Shown piece after piece: positions 27,739 to 37,607 of a DNA stretch of 64,000 bases. A model generated the notes under the pieces. That model searched no databases and was not told the origin of the DNA. It worked only from the letters and a program-made list of their open reading frames with translations. A program made the position numbers and the translations under genes. The stretch covers positions 1-64,000 of the forward strand of contig CALDTZ010000019.1 in assembly GCA_937924805.1 (NCBI GenBank), read 5' to 3'. Every line of letters begins with the position of its first letter. Within the stretch, counting starts at the first letter, position 1. The stretch comes from an uncultured Saprospiraceae bacterium (GTDB taxonomy: Bacteria; Bacteroidota; Bacteroidia; Chitinophagales; Saprospiraceae).

Positions 27739-28701
27739 TTAACTAAGTAAAGCATTTAGCTCATTAATATCAATGGTAACCACGCCCAATTTTCCACAAA
27801 CAATACCTCCAGCAATATTTGCAATTTTTGCCATCTCATCTGACTTTGTTCCTACAAGATGACATAAGGTCAAAATACTCATTACTGCATCACCAGCTCC
27901 ACAAACATCAATAATATTCTTTTGAGTTGTTGGAACTATATGATCAATATCATTTTCATCATGATAATAGATTCCATCTTTTCCTAAAGTAACCCAAAGG
28001 TTTTTGGACTTGATACGTTCTTTGATTTTTCTTGCTTCTTGTTTTTCAATTATTTCTCCGAGCGATATCCCAACAGAGGCTGCCAGAGTATAAAACTCCT
28101 TCCGATTAGGCTTTAAAATATCTACTTCTTTAAATAATCCAACATTAGCAAACTTTGGGTCAACTGAAATTAGCCAAGACTGATCTTTAGAAAATGATAT
28201 AATCTTAGAAATTAAAGAAGGAGTAAATAAGCCTTTATTATAATCTTGTAGAATAATTGCATCAATGGTCGTTGATTTTTTTAGACGTTCTATTGCTGCA
28301 AGAATTGATTCTTCCAGTTTTTCAGATATTAAGGTATTTACTTCAACATCTTTACGCATAATCTGTTGAACTCCGGAAATGTATCTTGTTTTTAACGTTG
28401 TCGGTCTTTTGGCGTCAATAATTGGTACAAATTTTATATTGTTTCTTTTACATGATGCTGCGATTTTTTCACCAGCATCATCATTTCCAACCACGCCTAA
28501 TAAAACACTCTTTGCTCCTAATGCAGCAATATTAGCAGCAACATTGGCAGCGCCTCCAAGCTTAAATTCTTCTCCAGTGAAATGTAGAACAGGCACTGGA
28601 GCTTCTGGCGAAATTCGATCTACATTACCATAAACATAATGGTCAACCATTATATCTCCTAGAACTAAAACTGTTTTAGATGAAAAATCAAGTTTTTGCA
28701 T
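27739..28701 (-). CDS. hldA: D-glycero-beta-D-manno-heptose-7-phosphate kinase (RfaE/HldE domain I)
   Basis: A 320-residue PfkB-family sugar kinase, most like the kinase half of HldE, which phosphorylates heptose 7-phosphate at C1 for lipopolysaccharide core. Features: GDIMVDHYVYGNVDRISPEA near residues 15-34, the substrate-binding GGAANVAAN at 49-57, and the catalytic DVCGAGDAV near 265-273. The nucleotidyltransferase half is missing, as in organisms that split the two. It overlaps the Kdo transferase gene by 14 bp, which supports a lipopolysaccharide role. A related sugar kinase role is possible but less likely. Confidence 0.85.
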   Translation of the reverse strand: MQKLDFSSKTVLVLGDIMVDHYVYGNVDRISPEAPVPVLHFTGEEFKLGGAANVAANIAALGAKSVLLGVVGNDDAGEKIAASCKRNNIKFVPIIDAKRPTTLKTRYISGVQQIMRKDVEVNTLISEKLEESILAAIERLKKSTTIDAIILQDYNKGLFTPSLISKIISFSKDQSWLISVDPKFANVGLFKEVDILKPNRKEFYTLAASVGISLGEIIEKQEARKIKERIKSKNLWVTLGKDGIYYHDENDIDHIVPTTQKNIIDVCGAGDAVMSILTLCHLVGTKSDEMAKIANIAGGIVCGKLGVVTIDINELNALLS

Positions 28702-29899
28702 GTATTGCTTTATCGATTGTTTGGTTTAAAAATTCGCTGTTAGGCATTTGAGATTTTACAAATTCAATTACTTTCTCTTTGTGAACATCAAAATCTTTTA
28801 AAATAATGTCCAAATCACTTGAGGATTTCACACTAAAACTAATGTCCAAAAGAATACTCTTTTTTGCTTCAGGGTATGACTGATAGTTAGGCCCAAACAG
28901 TGTTCCTAAACCATATGCCTGAGCTTCAATAATATTATGAAGTCCAGTCCTAAAACCTCCTCCAATATAAGCAATATCAGCATATCGATAAAGATATTTC
29001 AAAATACCGATACGATCAATTATGATGACTTTGTATAAAGACAGATCCTGATTATCAAACTCACTTAGTTTTATTGCTAAATCACCGAAACTTTTTTTCA
29101 ACGAATCAATATTTTTATCATAAACTTCATGAGGTGCAATGATATGAACATATTGGTCATCGCGATTAATAAATGGAACGATTATTTTGTGATCATCAGA
29201 CCAAGTACTACCGTAAATAATCACTTCCTTTTTGGGAATAGTTTCAAACATTCGTTGAGTATATTCCTTTTTCGTATTAAGAATAGCTTGCGTGTAGCGT
29301 GGGTCCCCTAAAAACCTACTATTAAAACCTTTCTCTTGCAGAATTGTATTTGTTGATTCATCTTTTGTGAAAATGGCTGTACTATTTTTTAATATTGAAT
29401 TAAATGCAGCAATTCGAAAATTATAATGGTTCGATTTTAATTTAACAGCCATAAAAATTACAGGTACTTGATGGAGACTACAAGCATTCAAAAAATTAAA
29501 CCAAAATTCGTATGAAATTATAATTACAGCAACAGGATTCCACTTCTTTAGAAAAGCGTTGACTTGTGATTTAAAGTCAAAAGGAAGATACGTTATAAAG
29601 TCATAATAATCCGGCTCTTCCTTTGCTACATTAAATCCACTATGAGAATAAAAAGTAAGTAAAATTCTAAACCCCTTACTTCGATAATGCAATATATATT
29701 TCTTTGCAAGCTCAAACTCTCCTAAGGATGCGCAATGAAACTGAATTAAATTCTCACCTATTTTGGGCGACTTTTCTGGAGTCTTATTTAATCGCCTAGA
29801 TTTAAAAAATGCCTTCGCCTTTGGATGCCATAAAGCAACGGTCCTTAACACTGTTAAATAAACCCAAAGTCCTAAGCTATAAAATCGTATCATTGACAA
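28688..29899 (-). CDS. waaA: 3-deoxy-D-manno-octulosonic acid (Kdo) transferase
   Basis: WaaA adds Kdo to the lipid A precursor at the inner membrane. The 403-residue protein has an N-terminal membrane anchor (about 1-20), the GT30 acceptor domain with FHCASLGEFE and the GT-B donor domain with IAYIGGGFRTGLHNIIEA. Length is typical. Met1 and Met3 (29893) are both plausible starts. It overlaps hldA by 14 bp and starts 4 bp after the stop of the barrel protein, so the three form a tight unit. Confidence 0.9.
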   Translation of the reverse strand: MSMIRFYSLGLWVYLTVLRTVALWHPKAKAFFKSRRLNKTPEKSPKIGENLIQFHCASLGEFELAKKYILHYRSKGFRILLTFYSHSGFNVAKEEPDYYDFITYLPFDFKSQVNAFLKKWNPVAVIIISYEFWFNFLNACSLHQVPVIFMAVKLKSNHYNFRIAAFNSILKNSTAIFTKDESTNTILQEKGFNSRFLGDPRYTQAILNTKKEYTQRMFETIPKKEVIIYGSTWSDDHKIIVPFINRDDQYVHIIAPHEVYDKNIDSLKKSFGDLAIKLSEFDNQDLSLYKVIIIDRIGILKYLYRYADIAYIGGGFRTGLHNIIEAQAYGLGTLFGPNYQSYPEAKKSILLDISFSVKSSSDLDIILKDFDVHKEKVIEFVKSQMPNSEFLNQTIDKAIHAKT

Positions 29900-29903
29900 C
29901 AGA

Positions 29904-30668
29904 CTAATAATAAATTTCTTCTAATGGTGTTGTCTTTGTCAATGGTAGATAATACGCAATTTTTAAAGAGACCAAAACATCAAGTCTTCTAGAATCATCA
30001 AACTCCATAGTATTAAAATTCAGAGGAGCTGTAGGCTTTGTGAAACCTTCACTAATCTCCAAAAAAGCACTAAAATTAGCATTTGATTTATTCGATATAT
30101 AATGATAGCCTATGAGTTGTTTTAACGACGGTCCTACAACATTTCGATCATATCCACGTATAGCATCACCAGCCAAAATAGGAACATTTCCACCTTCTAC
30201 TTGTATTCTAACTTTGGATTGCATTATACCAACACCAAGACCAATAGCAAGACCTGAATTGGTTTCTTTTGAGGTTAATTTAAGCGTTTTTGTAACTGTA
30301 AAATCAACTAAAAGACCACGTTCTCTTAAAAGTACATTTGCATAATCGTTATTTACACCTAATAATATTCCATTTTCATTTCTTAGATTAGAAATTACAT
30401 CTTCATTAACTTTTGGCCCAAATATGTAATCTAATGAAATTCCATATTTCAATCCTGACTTAAAGTTGTACCAATAAAGTCCTCCGCCTGCTATGGAATT
30501 ATTACCAAATCTATTTTTCATATCCGCAAAAGGAACTCCATAACCAAAATGAGCACTAATTGAAAAAGTACTTGGTTTTGTTAATGCAGGTTTTTCATCT
30601 TGAGAATATCCAAGGTGACTCAAAACCAATAAAAAAGAAATGTGAATAAGTTTTTTAATAAAATGCAT
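29904..30668 (-). CDS. Predicted outer-membrane beta-barrel protein, unknown function
   Basis: A 254-residue exported protein with a signal peptide (about 1-22, LGYSQ-D) and alternating beta strands throughout, including FSISAHFGYGVPF, GIGLGVGIMQSKV-like glycine-rich strands and a C-terminal strand ending EIYY. It looks like an eight- to ten-stranded barrel. It heads the waaA/hldA unit, so it may belong to the same envelope pathway, but no known family is recognised. A divergent gene begins 67 bp away. Confidence 0.72.
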   Translation of the reverse strand: MHFIKKLIHISFLLVLSHLGYSQDEKPALTKPSTFSISAHFGYGVPFADMKNRFGNNSIAGGGLYWYNFKSGLKYGISLDYIFGPKVNEDVISNLRNENGILLGVNNDYANVLLRERGLLVDFTVTKTLKLTSKETNSGLAIGLGVGIMQSKVRIQVEGGNVPILAGDAIRGYDRNVVGPSLKQLIGYHYISNKSNANFSAFLEISEGFTKPTAPLNFNTMEFDDSRRLDVLVSLKIAYYLPLTKTTPLEEIYY

Positions 30669-30735
30669 AACGCCAAAATAATCAATTATAATTTGTGGTT
30701 AAATAATCTGAAAGTAAAATTATATAAATATCGCG

Positions 30736-31863
30736 ATGGAGATAAGAATGGTAGATTTAGCTACTCAATATGCTAATATAAAAGAAGAGATAGACAATAA
30801 AATACAAGAAGTTATCCATAGTACCATTTTTATTAATGGGCCTGTAGTAAAAGAATTTGCTACAAATCTTGCGAATTTCTTAGATGTAAAACACGTAATT
30901 CCTTGCGGTAATGGTACCGATGCATTACAAATTGCGCTAATGGCACTAGACCTAAAGCCAGGTGATGAGGTTATTACAACACCTTTTACTTTTGTTGCAA
31001 CCATTGAAACAATTGCATTACTTCAATTAAAACCTGTTTTTGTTGATGTTGATTATAAGACATTTAATGTTGATGTAAATCAAATAAAAGATAAAATCAC
31101 ATCAAGAACTAGAGCTATTTTGCCGGTCCATTTATTTGGATTATGTTGTGACATGGAACCTCTTCAGCAGATTGCCCAAGATCATAATTTAAAAATAATA
31201 GAGGACGCTGCTCAAGCTATTGGAGCCAATTACACTAATACCAATGGGAATACTTCCATGGCAGGAACGATGGGTGATTTTGGAACTTTTTCATTTTTCC
31301 CTTCTAAAAACTTGGGATGTTACGGAGATGGGGGAGCGATTGTTACGAATAATAGTGAATTAGCTGAAAAAGCTCAAATTATTGCAAAACATGGCTCTAA
31401 AGTCAAATATTATCATCAAATAGTAGGTGTAAACTCAAGATTAGATGCTATCCAGGCTGCAGTCTTAGATGTAAAACTTAAATATTTAAAATCCTACAAT
31501 GAACATAGGATTGAGGCAGCGGATTATTATGATAAATGCCTAAATATTGAAACTATTACAACCCCTTATCGACCCAAAAACAGAAATCATATTTTTCACC
31601 AGTATACTTTAAAGGTTGACGGAGATCGAGATGCTATTAAAGACTATATCAAAAGTCTAGGAATACCGAGTATGGTCTATTATCCAGTTTGTTTGCATCT
31701 CCAACCAGCCTATTTATATTTAGGGTACAAAGAGGGTGATTTCCCTATTGCAGAAAAATTATCGAAAGAGGTTTTATCACTACCTATGCATTCAGAACTT
31801 AACCAACTCCAACAAGATACAATTACAGGTGCAATTAAAAGCTTTTCAGCATCTTACGCATAA
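30736..31863 (+). CDS. DegT/DnrJ/EryC1/StrS-family sugar aminotransferase
   Basis: A 375-residue PLP enzyme that transfers an amino group, usually from glutamate, to a keto-sugar nucleotide. The PLP lysine is Lys191 in FFPSKNLGCYGDGGA, and the cofactor-stacking EDAAQ is at 156-160; NGTDALQIA lies at 59-67. It is closest in look to the WlbE/WbpE group, which makes 3-amino sugars, but the substrate is not provable. The start is ATG at 30736, with Met5 as an alternative. It is the first gene of a cluster with a Wza-like exporter, which suggests an amino-sugar-containing exopolysaccharide or O-antigen. Confidence 0.88.
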   Translation: MEIRMVDLATQYANIKEEIDNKIQEVIHSTIFINGPVVKEFATNLANFLDVKHVIPCGNGTDALQIALMALDLKPGDEVITTPFTFVATIETIALLQLKPVFVDVDYKTFNVDVNQIKDKITSRTRAILPVHLFGLCCDMEPLQQIAQDHNLKIIEDAAQAIGANYTNTNGNTSMAGTMGDFGTFSFFPSKNLGCYGDGGAIVTNNSELAEKAQIIAKHGSKVKYYHQIVGVNSRLDAIQAAVLDVKLKYLKSYNEHRIEAADYYDKCLNIETITTPYRPKNRNHIFHQYTLKVDGDRDAIKDYIKSLGIPSMVYYPVCLHLQPAYLYLGYKEGDFPIAEKLSKEVLSLPMHSELNQLQQDTITGAIKSFSASYA

Positions 31864-31909
31864 GAATCATAATTTATTAGAATTCTAGTGGAAATGAAAA
31901 ATATGGTTC

Positions 31910-31917
31910 TAAATTTG
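31910..31917 (+). promoter_or_regulatory. Candidate -7 box of the Wza-like gene
   Basis: TAAATTTG matches TAnnTTTG exactly and ends 27 bp before the ATG at 31945. A -33 box is not evident. Confidence 0.35.
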
Positions 31918-31944
31918 CAGTAATTCTAATATTAGTACATTAAA

Positions 31945-34671
31945 ATGCAAAGAAGATCGGGAATGGCGTTGTCTATACTTATAAAAAAGTATGTATCGAG
32001 TTTATGTTTTATAAGCACGGTAGCAGTTATGCTATGCTTCTCTTCAGTATTGAATGGACAAAATATCACTGGTATTAATGAAAGTGATGTAAAACGGGAA
32101 TTACAATCTCGAGGATTAAATGAATCTAAATTTTATGAAAAATTAGATCAAGCAGGTTTAACTTTAGATAGCATCCAGTATTATACTTCAGAAAAGATTT
32201 CTATTATTGAGAATATAATCCTTGATTTAGAAAATAGTCTTTCTGGTATTGAAGAAGATTCAATTCCGACAACGAATATTGATCTTCCACTAATAATTCC
32301 TTCAGAATCAGACTCAATAGATATAGATTCTTCAATCATAATCGATGAAGAAATATTTAGATATGGCCGTCAAATCTTTAAAGATGGAGCTATCGTTGCT
32401 GATTCCGATTCTTACAATTCAAATAAAGCACCCGGTTCTTATACTTTGGGGCAAGGTGACATTCTTTCGATAAGTATTTATGGTAGTTCTAAAATTGATG
32501 AATCTCACGAAATAAACAATCAAGGTTTTATTCGGATTTTAAATGGAGCCGTACGTGTTTTTCTTAAAGGGATTACACTTACCAAAGCAAAAGAAAAACT
32601 TAAGAAAGCTTATCAAAACTATTACAGTTTTGGAGCAGGAGAATTTGATGTGAATTTAAATTATTCAAGACAAGTTCAAGTGAATGTTTATGGCGAGGTA
32701 GTAAAACCTGGCCCAGTAACATTACCTGCTTACAATAACGTATTTTCTGCTATTGCTACTGCCTTTGGCCCAACAGCCATAGGATCAGTACGAAATATTG
32801 AAGTAATTAAATCAAGTGGAAAACGATACTCATTTGATGTTTTTGATTATATGAAAAATCCCACCCTACAAGAAGGATCCTATTTAGATGATGGAGATGT
32901 GATATTTGTTCCTCCCGCTGAGATAATTGTTGATATTCCGCAAGGTGTTCGAAGACCGTATAAATATGAACTAAAAACAAATGAAACCGTTGGTGACCTT
33001 ATAACGTTCGCTGGTGGTTTTGAAGAAAACGCGAATAATCAGCTTTTTAATATTCAACGTAATGAGGGGAAAAGCATCAAAATTATCGACGTTTTATGGC
33101 CGTCTTCAAAAAACACAAAACTTCAAAATGGAGATTTAATTTATATAAATATTCTTGACCGTGTCCTTGATAAGTATGTTATTATAAATGGTGCTGTAGA
33201 ACAAGAGGGAACGTTCGAGTTGTCTTCCAATATGCGTGTATTAGATTTATTAAAAAGAGCTAAACTTCAAGATGAATCCAGAAGAGATGTCGCTTTTTTA
33301 AAAAGAACAAATAAGGATTCGACAACATCATACATTCAGCTTAATATTGATAATATATTACAAAACCCAAACGGAGACGGAAACATAGCCTTAATCAATA
33401 AAGATGAAATTACCATTTGGAATTTAAAGCGTTTTGTTGATAATGCAACTTTTGCCGTAAGCGGTGCTATCCGAGAAGAAGGCGTTTTTGATTTTGATAA
33501 AAACCAAAACTTAAAAATAACAGATGCGATACTTTTAGGTGGAGGTCTAAGAAGAGATGCATCGAATACGTTGATCATTCATAGACAAGACCCATTAAAT
33601 CCAAAAATAAAACGATATCACACATTATCAAATCTTAATGAACTATTGGAGGATCCTCAACAAGAATCCAATATCGCATTAGAACCCTTTGATAGTTTAT
33701 TTATCTATTCTCAAAATGATTTCCTAGAAGATTCATATATCACCATTCAAGGTGCTGTTAATAATCCTGGTCAATTTCAGTATGGCCAAGACATGAAAAT
33801 TAAAGATCTATTCACTTTAGCCGGAGGATTTAAACTTAGTGCAGCGACAGATCAAATCGAAGTTTCGAGAATAATGATTGAAAACAATCAACCCACAAAT
33901 GTTCTTGTTGCTAATATAATTTTAGATAGAGAATTTAATATTGTTGGGGGTGATAAAGATGTAAAATTAGGTCCTTATGATATTATTACGGTAAGGTATG
34001 TTCCTGAATTTGAACTTCAAAAAACAGTCTTTATAGGTGGAGAAGTGAAATATCCTGGCCCATATACAATACTAAATGATAATGAAAAAGTTTCGAATAT
34101 TATTAAACGAGCAGGAAGCCTAACATCAGAAGCATTCCCAGCTGGTGCAACTATGAATAGAGAAGAAGCAAACCTAGGCGCTGTTGTTATTAAACTAGAC
34201 GAAATTTTACAAAAAGAAAATTCAGAATTTAATTTTATCGTTCAAGATGGAGATCGAATCTACATTCCAAAGCAAAAGGAATTTGTCACAATAGAAGGAG
34301 CAACGAAAGCAAAGACGATTTTATCTGAAGGTGCAATAAACCTTAATAATAGAATCCATGTCCCTTTTCAAGAAGGTAAACGAGCTATGTATTATATCAA
34401 TGAATATGCTGGTGGACTTAGTGATAATGCTGATAGGAATAGCATATTTGTTGAACACCCAAATGGAGAAATAAAGAAATCCGCGATTATCTTATTCTTT
34501 ACTAAAACCCCTGTAGTTCGAAAAGGCTCGACTATTCGGGTAAGGCAAAAACAAAAAAAGGAGGAAGAAGATCAGGAGGTAACAACCGATTGGGGGAATG
34601 TACTCCAAGACACCTTAAACAAAGCTTTTACAGTTATTACCTTACTAATTGCTATTCAAAGTCTTAATTAG
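31945..34671 (+). CDS. Wza-like polysaccharide export protein with about seven SLBB repeats
   Basis: A 908-residue outer-membrane polysaccharide exporter. After a signal sequence (about 1-39) comes a variable acidic region, a Poly_export domain (about 160-245, SYTLGQGDILSISIYG), then tandem SLBB units beginning near residues 246, 332, 411, 502, 598, 694 and 780 (for example VIINGAVEQEGTFEL, FAVSGAIREEGVFDF, ITIQGAVNNPGQFQY). Wza of E. coli has about 380 residues and two SLBB-like domains, so this is an extended Bacteroidota form. The last 20 residues are hydrophobic (AFTVITLLIAIQSL), like the Wza C-terminal helix that lines the outer-membrane pore. No lipobox is seen. The aminotransferase lies upstream and the histidine kinase 68 bp downstream. 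Confidence 0.88.
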   Translation: MQRRSGMALSILIKKYVSSLCFISTVAVMLCFSSVLNGQNITGINESDVKRELQSRGLNESKFYEKLDQAGLTLDSIQYYTSEKISIIENIILDLENSLSGIEEDSIPTTNIDLPLIIPSESDSIDIDSSIIIDEEIFRYGRQIFKDGAIVADSDSYNSNKAPGSYTLGQGDILSISIYGSSKIDESHEINNQGFIRILNGAVRVFLKGITLTKAKEKLKKAYQNYYSFGAGEFDVNLNYSRQVQVNVYGEVVKPGPVTLPAYNNVFSAIATAFGPTAIGSVRNIEVIKSSGKRYSFDVFDYMKNPTLQEGSYLDDGDVIFVPPAEIIVDIPQGVRRPYKYELKTNETVGDLITFAGGFEENANNQLFNIQRNEGKSIKIIDVLWPSSKNTKLQNGDLIYINILDRVLDKYVIINGAVEQEGTFELSSNMRVLDLLKRAKLQDESRRDVAFLKRTNKDSTTSYIQLNIDNILQNPNGDGNIALINKDEITIWNLKRFVDNATFAVSGAIREEGVFDFDKNQNLKITDAILLGGGLRRDASNTLIIHRQDPLNPKIKRYHTLSNLNELLEDPQQESNIALEPFDSLFIYSQNDFLEDSYITIQGAVNNPGQFQYGQDMKIKDLFTLAGGFKLSAATDQIEVSRIMIENNQPTNVLVANIILDREFNIVGGDKDVKLGPYDIITVRYVPEFELQKTVFIGGEVKYPGPYTILNDNEKVSNIIKRAGSLTSEAFPAGATMNREEANLGAVVIKLDEILQKENSEFNFIVQDGDRIYIPKQKEFVTIEGATKAKTILSEGAINLNNRIHVPFQEGKRAMYYINEYAGGLSDNADRNSIFVEHPNGEIKKSAIILFFTKTPVVRKGSTIRVRQKQKKEEEDQEVTTDWGNVLQDTLNKAFTVITLLIAIQSLN

Positions 34672-34739
34672 CCTTTATTCTTTTCTATTTCACTGATTAT
34701 GAAGTAGGTACGATATTTGTTTATTAATTTGGAGAATCA

Positions 34740-37607
34740 ATGATCAACGTGAAAACTTCCTATGTCGCCATATTATTTGTGCTCCTAGGGCAAACCGTCA
34801 GTGTTTGTCAAAGCTATCTTTTAGATCAAGTCTTTCCAGATCAATGTAATTCAAAAACAAATATTAAATCCGTCTTTGAGAATAAAAATGATATAGTTCA
34901 TTTTTTTTCTGATCATGAGCTCTATTTAAATGATGAAACAAATCATCAAATTGATTTAAAATTTGAAGAGGAGATAGGCGAAAATCTGGTAAAAAGGGCA
35001 GGCAATTATCACTGGTATTATACCCATAACAATGAGATAAAAATAATCCATCAAGGAAAAATAATAGATCCTATAGACATTGGCATCTTATCTCCAAAAG
35101 ACGTTTTTTATTTATTTGAAAACAATAGGCAAGAGTTACATATTGTTACGAAAAAGGGTGTTCGAAGATTATCTGATAACAAATCAATAGCCGTCCTATG
35201 GAAAGAAACATGCTTTCATGGAAATTGGTCTCACGATATCCAGTCCGATGGGACCGTTTGGTTAACAAATGATAAAGGCGGTATCTACTTATTTAGTCCT
35301 GATTTAGAAAAGGTCACTTATCGGGAAGTTTACGATAATGCATATTCAAATTGCATATTTATTGACAACCAAGATACTGTTTGGTTATCTTATCCAACAT
35401 TTATAGTTGGAATTATAAACAATGAGGTCGGAAGAAAAATCAATATACCTAATAATGATGCTATTAAAATAGCAAAAGATGACAACAATGTTCTTTGGCT
35501 TCAAAATGAAAAATTAGGCTTTATACATCCTATTACAAATACATTTACAAATATATTTTCCGAACAACAATTCCCTAATATTAAAATAAATGACTTTTTA
35601 ATATCAGAGGCGAATGGAATTTGGATCGCTACTTCAAATGGATTATACTTTCATCCCGGTCCATCATTAAGTTTTTATGACTTTGATGAATTTCCAAAGA
35701 CAAAATTGAGAAAACAATTTTTCATTCTATCAGATAAAAAATATCTATCAAAATCAAAGGAAGTCTTTGAAGTAAATGTTAAAAAAGCACAACCTTATAA
35801 AAAGGTATCGACCTTATCTTCTCCTTACAAAAAGAAGTATGATCATGCTCAAAACAGTTTTAAGCTTTATTATAAGAACACTGAAAAGACATTTGATTTA
35901 AAAACACATATTCTTAAGAGTACTAAAAAGATAATCCCCAATTATGTAGTAGATTATCTTGAAATTGATAATGAGGATGCATTAATTGTCACAAATAATC
36001 AAATTTATTTAGAAAGTAACCCAAAAATCAATATCGATCTTTCGAAACATAAAAACTATGGCAAGGTCCTGCCCTATAGTATTCATTCTGCTAAAAAGCA
36101 GCACATTCTAAATAGCAATCAAGGTTATTTTAATGTTCAATTAAATCTAGGAAAACTAGATATTATTAAATTAAACAATGATAAATTGGTCGCCTCTACA
36201 CCAATCGATGCCACAAATTACTATGAATCAATTGTAGGTGCATATAACAATGGTTTAAATGTCATACCAGAAGATAATCAGCAGCTGAAACCTATCATTT
36301 TTCCAATTTTAGATGGGCAAGAAAAAGTATTAGACATTATTCAAATAGATAAACTATTATGGGTTAAAACAAATAGTAAAATAATTGGATACGAATTAGA
36401 TTCTTTATGCTATTCGAAGAAATTAATTAGTAAATATATTTCAACCTTCTCTGCTTTTCATCGGGAGTCCAGGTTAGATGTCGACTCAAAAGGAATTATA
36501 TGGATTTACACAGATAAAAACATATACAACTTTGACAAGTCACTTCTAAAAGAAAACGATCAATTAGTTGTCGAATCTGTTGTTTCAAATAATTCCAAAT
36601 CAAAGCAAGAGCCAATATCATCATGGTTTCAAAAGTTGTACAAAGTTGATAATAATTTGAATTTAGAATTGGATTTAAGTGCATATAGAAATAAGCAAAA
36701 GAGTATTTTACAATATAAACTTGAAAGCGAAAATGTGTGGAAAAATATTCCGAGAGATGGATCTATACAAATGAATCACTTAGATTTCGGAAAACATAGC
36801 TTATTAATTCGAATCTGCGGCTTAGATTTAGAATGTAAAATATCTGATACTATTCCTCTTAAAATTAAAAAGCCAATATTACAATCTTGGTGGTTCTTGT
36901 TTCTTCTAACTTTGAGTATTATTTTTTTATTGAAATATTTAATACAAAATCTTAGAAATAAAATTTATAAAACTATTTCTAAAAAAGACGAACTTATAGA
37001 ACTAGTGATGAAAATTGAAGAATTGGAGAAAAAGAAATTCAGTAGTGAACTTCATGATAGCGTAGGTCAAAGTCTAATTTTACTTAAAAACAATGCTTTA
37101 ATTAAGAAAGATCAAGAAATAGTTCAAATGGTGGATCATACGCTTGCTGAAATGAGATATCTGATCAATAAAGCAAGACCTGCTGATATAGAAAAATACG
37201 GTTTAACAAAGTCTATTGAAACCTTGGTTGAACGTTTTGATCATAATTCATCCATCATTTTAACGCATGAAATTAAAAATATTGATGGTATACTTTCAAT
37301 TGACGGAGAAAAACATTTGTATCGAATTATTCAAGAATTTTTAAGTAACCTTGTCAAACACTCTAGGTCGACTGCAGGACAAATTAAAATTGAGACAGAT
37401 AAAACAATTATAGTTTTCATTAAAGACAATGGAATTGGTTATAAATTCAATGAAGCCGAAAGAAAAACAAAAGGTATCGGATTGAAGTCTATAAAAGATA
37501 GAATTATTCATTTGGGTGGTACGATGACCACGTCTTTTCTAAAAGATGAATACGGTTCTATTATAGAAATAAAAATACCATTCGTCAAAAAGAAATTTAT
37601 AAACTAA
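34740..37607 (+). CDS. Histidine kinase with beta-propeller sensor (NarL/LytS-type HisKA_3)
   Basis: A 955-residue membrane sensor kinase. Signal peptide about 1-24, a long periplasmic part with propeller-like repeats of WLTNDKGGIYLFSPD type (about 25-640), an Ig-like Y_Y_Y region (about 640-705), one membrane helix (about 714-735), a HisKA_3 dimer domain with the phospho-acceptor His772 in FSSELHDSVGQS, and a HATPase domain with N box (QEFLSNLVKHS near 864), DNGIGY near 896 and KGIGLKSIKDRI. No receiver or DNA-binding domain is fused, and no response regulator is adjacent. It follows the Wza-like gene by 68 bp, so it may sense envelope or polysaccharide. Its end overlaps the next gene by 4 bp. 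Confidence 0.88.
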   Translation: MINVKTSYVAILFVLLGQTVSVCQSYLLDQVFPDQCNSKTNIKSVFENKNDIVHFFSDHELYLNDETNHQIDLKFEEEIGENLVKRAGNYHWYYTHNNEIKIIHQGKIIDPIDIGILSPKDVFYLFENNRQELHIVTKKGVRRLSDNKSIAVLWKETCFHGNWSHDIQSDGTVWLTNDKGGIYLFSPDLEKVTYREVYDNAYSNCIFIDNQDTVWLSYPTFIVGIINNEVGRKINIPNNDAIKIAKDDNNVLWLQNEKLGFIHPITNTFTNIFSEQQFPNIKINDFLISEANGIWIATSNGLYFHPGPSLSFYDFDEFPKTKLRKQFFILSDKKYLSKSKEVFEVNVKKAQPYKKVSTLSSPYKKKYDHAQNSFKLYYKNTEKTFDLKTHILKSTKKIIPNYVVDYLEIDNEDALIVTNNQIYLESNPKINIDLSKHKNYGKVLPYSIHSAKKQHILNSNQGYFNVQLNLGKLDIIKLNNDKLVASTPIDATNYYESIVGAYNNGLNVIPEDNQQLKPIIFPILDGQEKVLDIIQIDKLLWVKTNSKIIGYELDSLCYSKKLISKYISTFSAFHRESRLDVDSKGIIWIYTDKNIYNFDKSLLKENDQLVVESVVSNNSKSKQEPISSWFQKLYKVDNNLNLELDLSAYRNKQKSILQYKLESENVWKNIPRDGSIQMNHLDFGKHSLLIRICGLDLECKISDTIPLKIKKPILQSWWFLFLLTLSIIFLLKYLIQNLRNKIYKTISKKDELIELVMKIEELEKKKFSSELHDSVGQSLILLKNNALIKKDQEIVQMVDHTLAEMRYLINKARPADIEKYGLTKSIETLVERFDHNSSIILTHEIKNIDGILSIDGEKHLYRIIQEFLSNLVKHSRSTAGQIKIETDKTIIVFIKDNGIGYKFNEAERKTKGIGLKSIKDRIIHLGGTMTTSFLKDEYGSIIEIKIPFVKKKFIN

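Noticed and set aside
30736..37607. A full capsule biosynthesis locus
   Set aside because: Only an aminotransferase and an exporter are present; no glycosyltransferase, flippase, polymerase or Wzc-like kinase is in the window.
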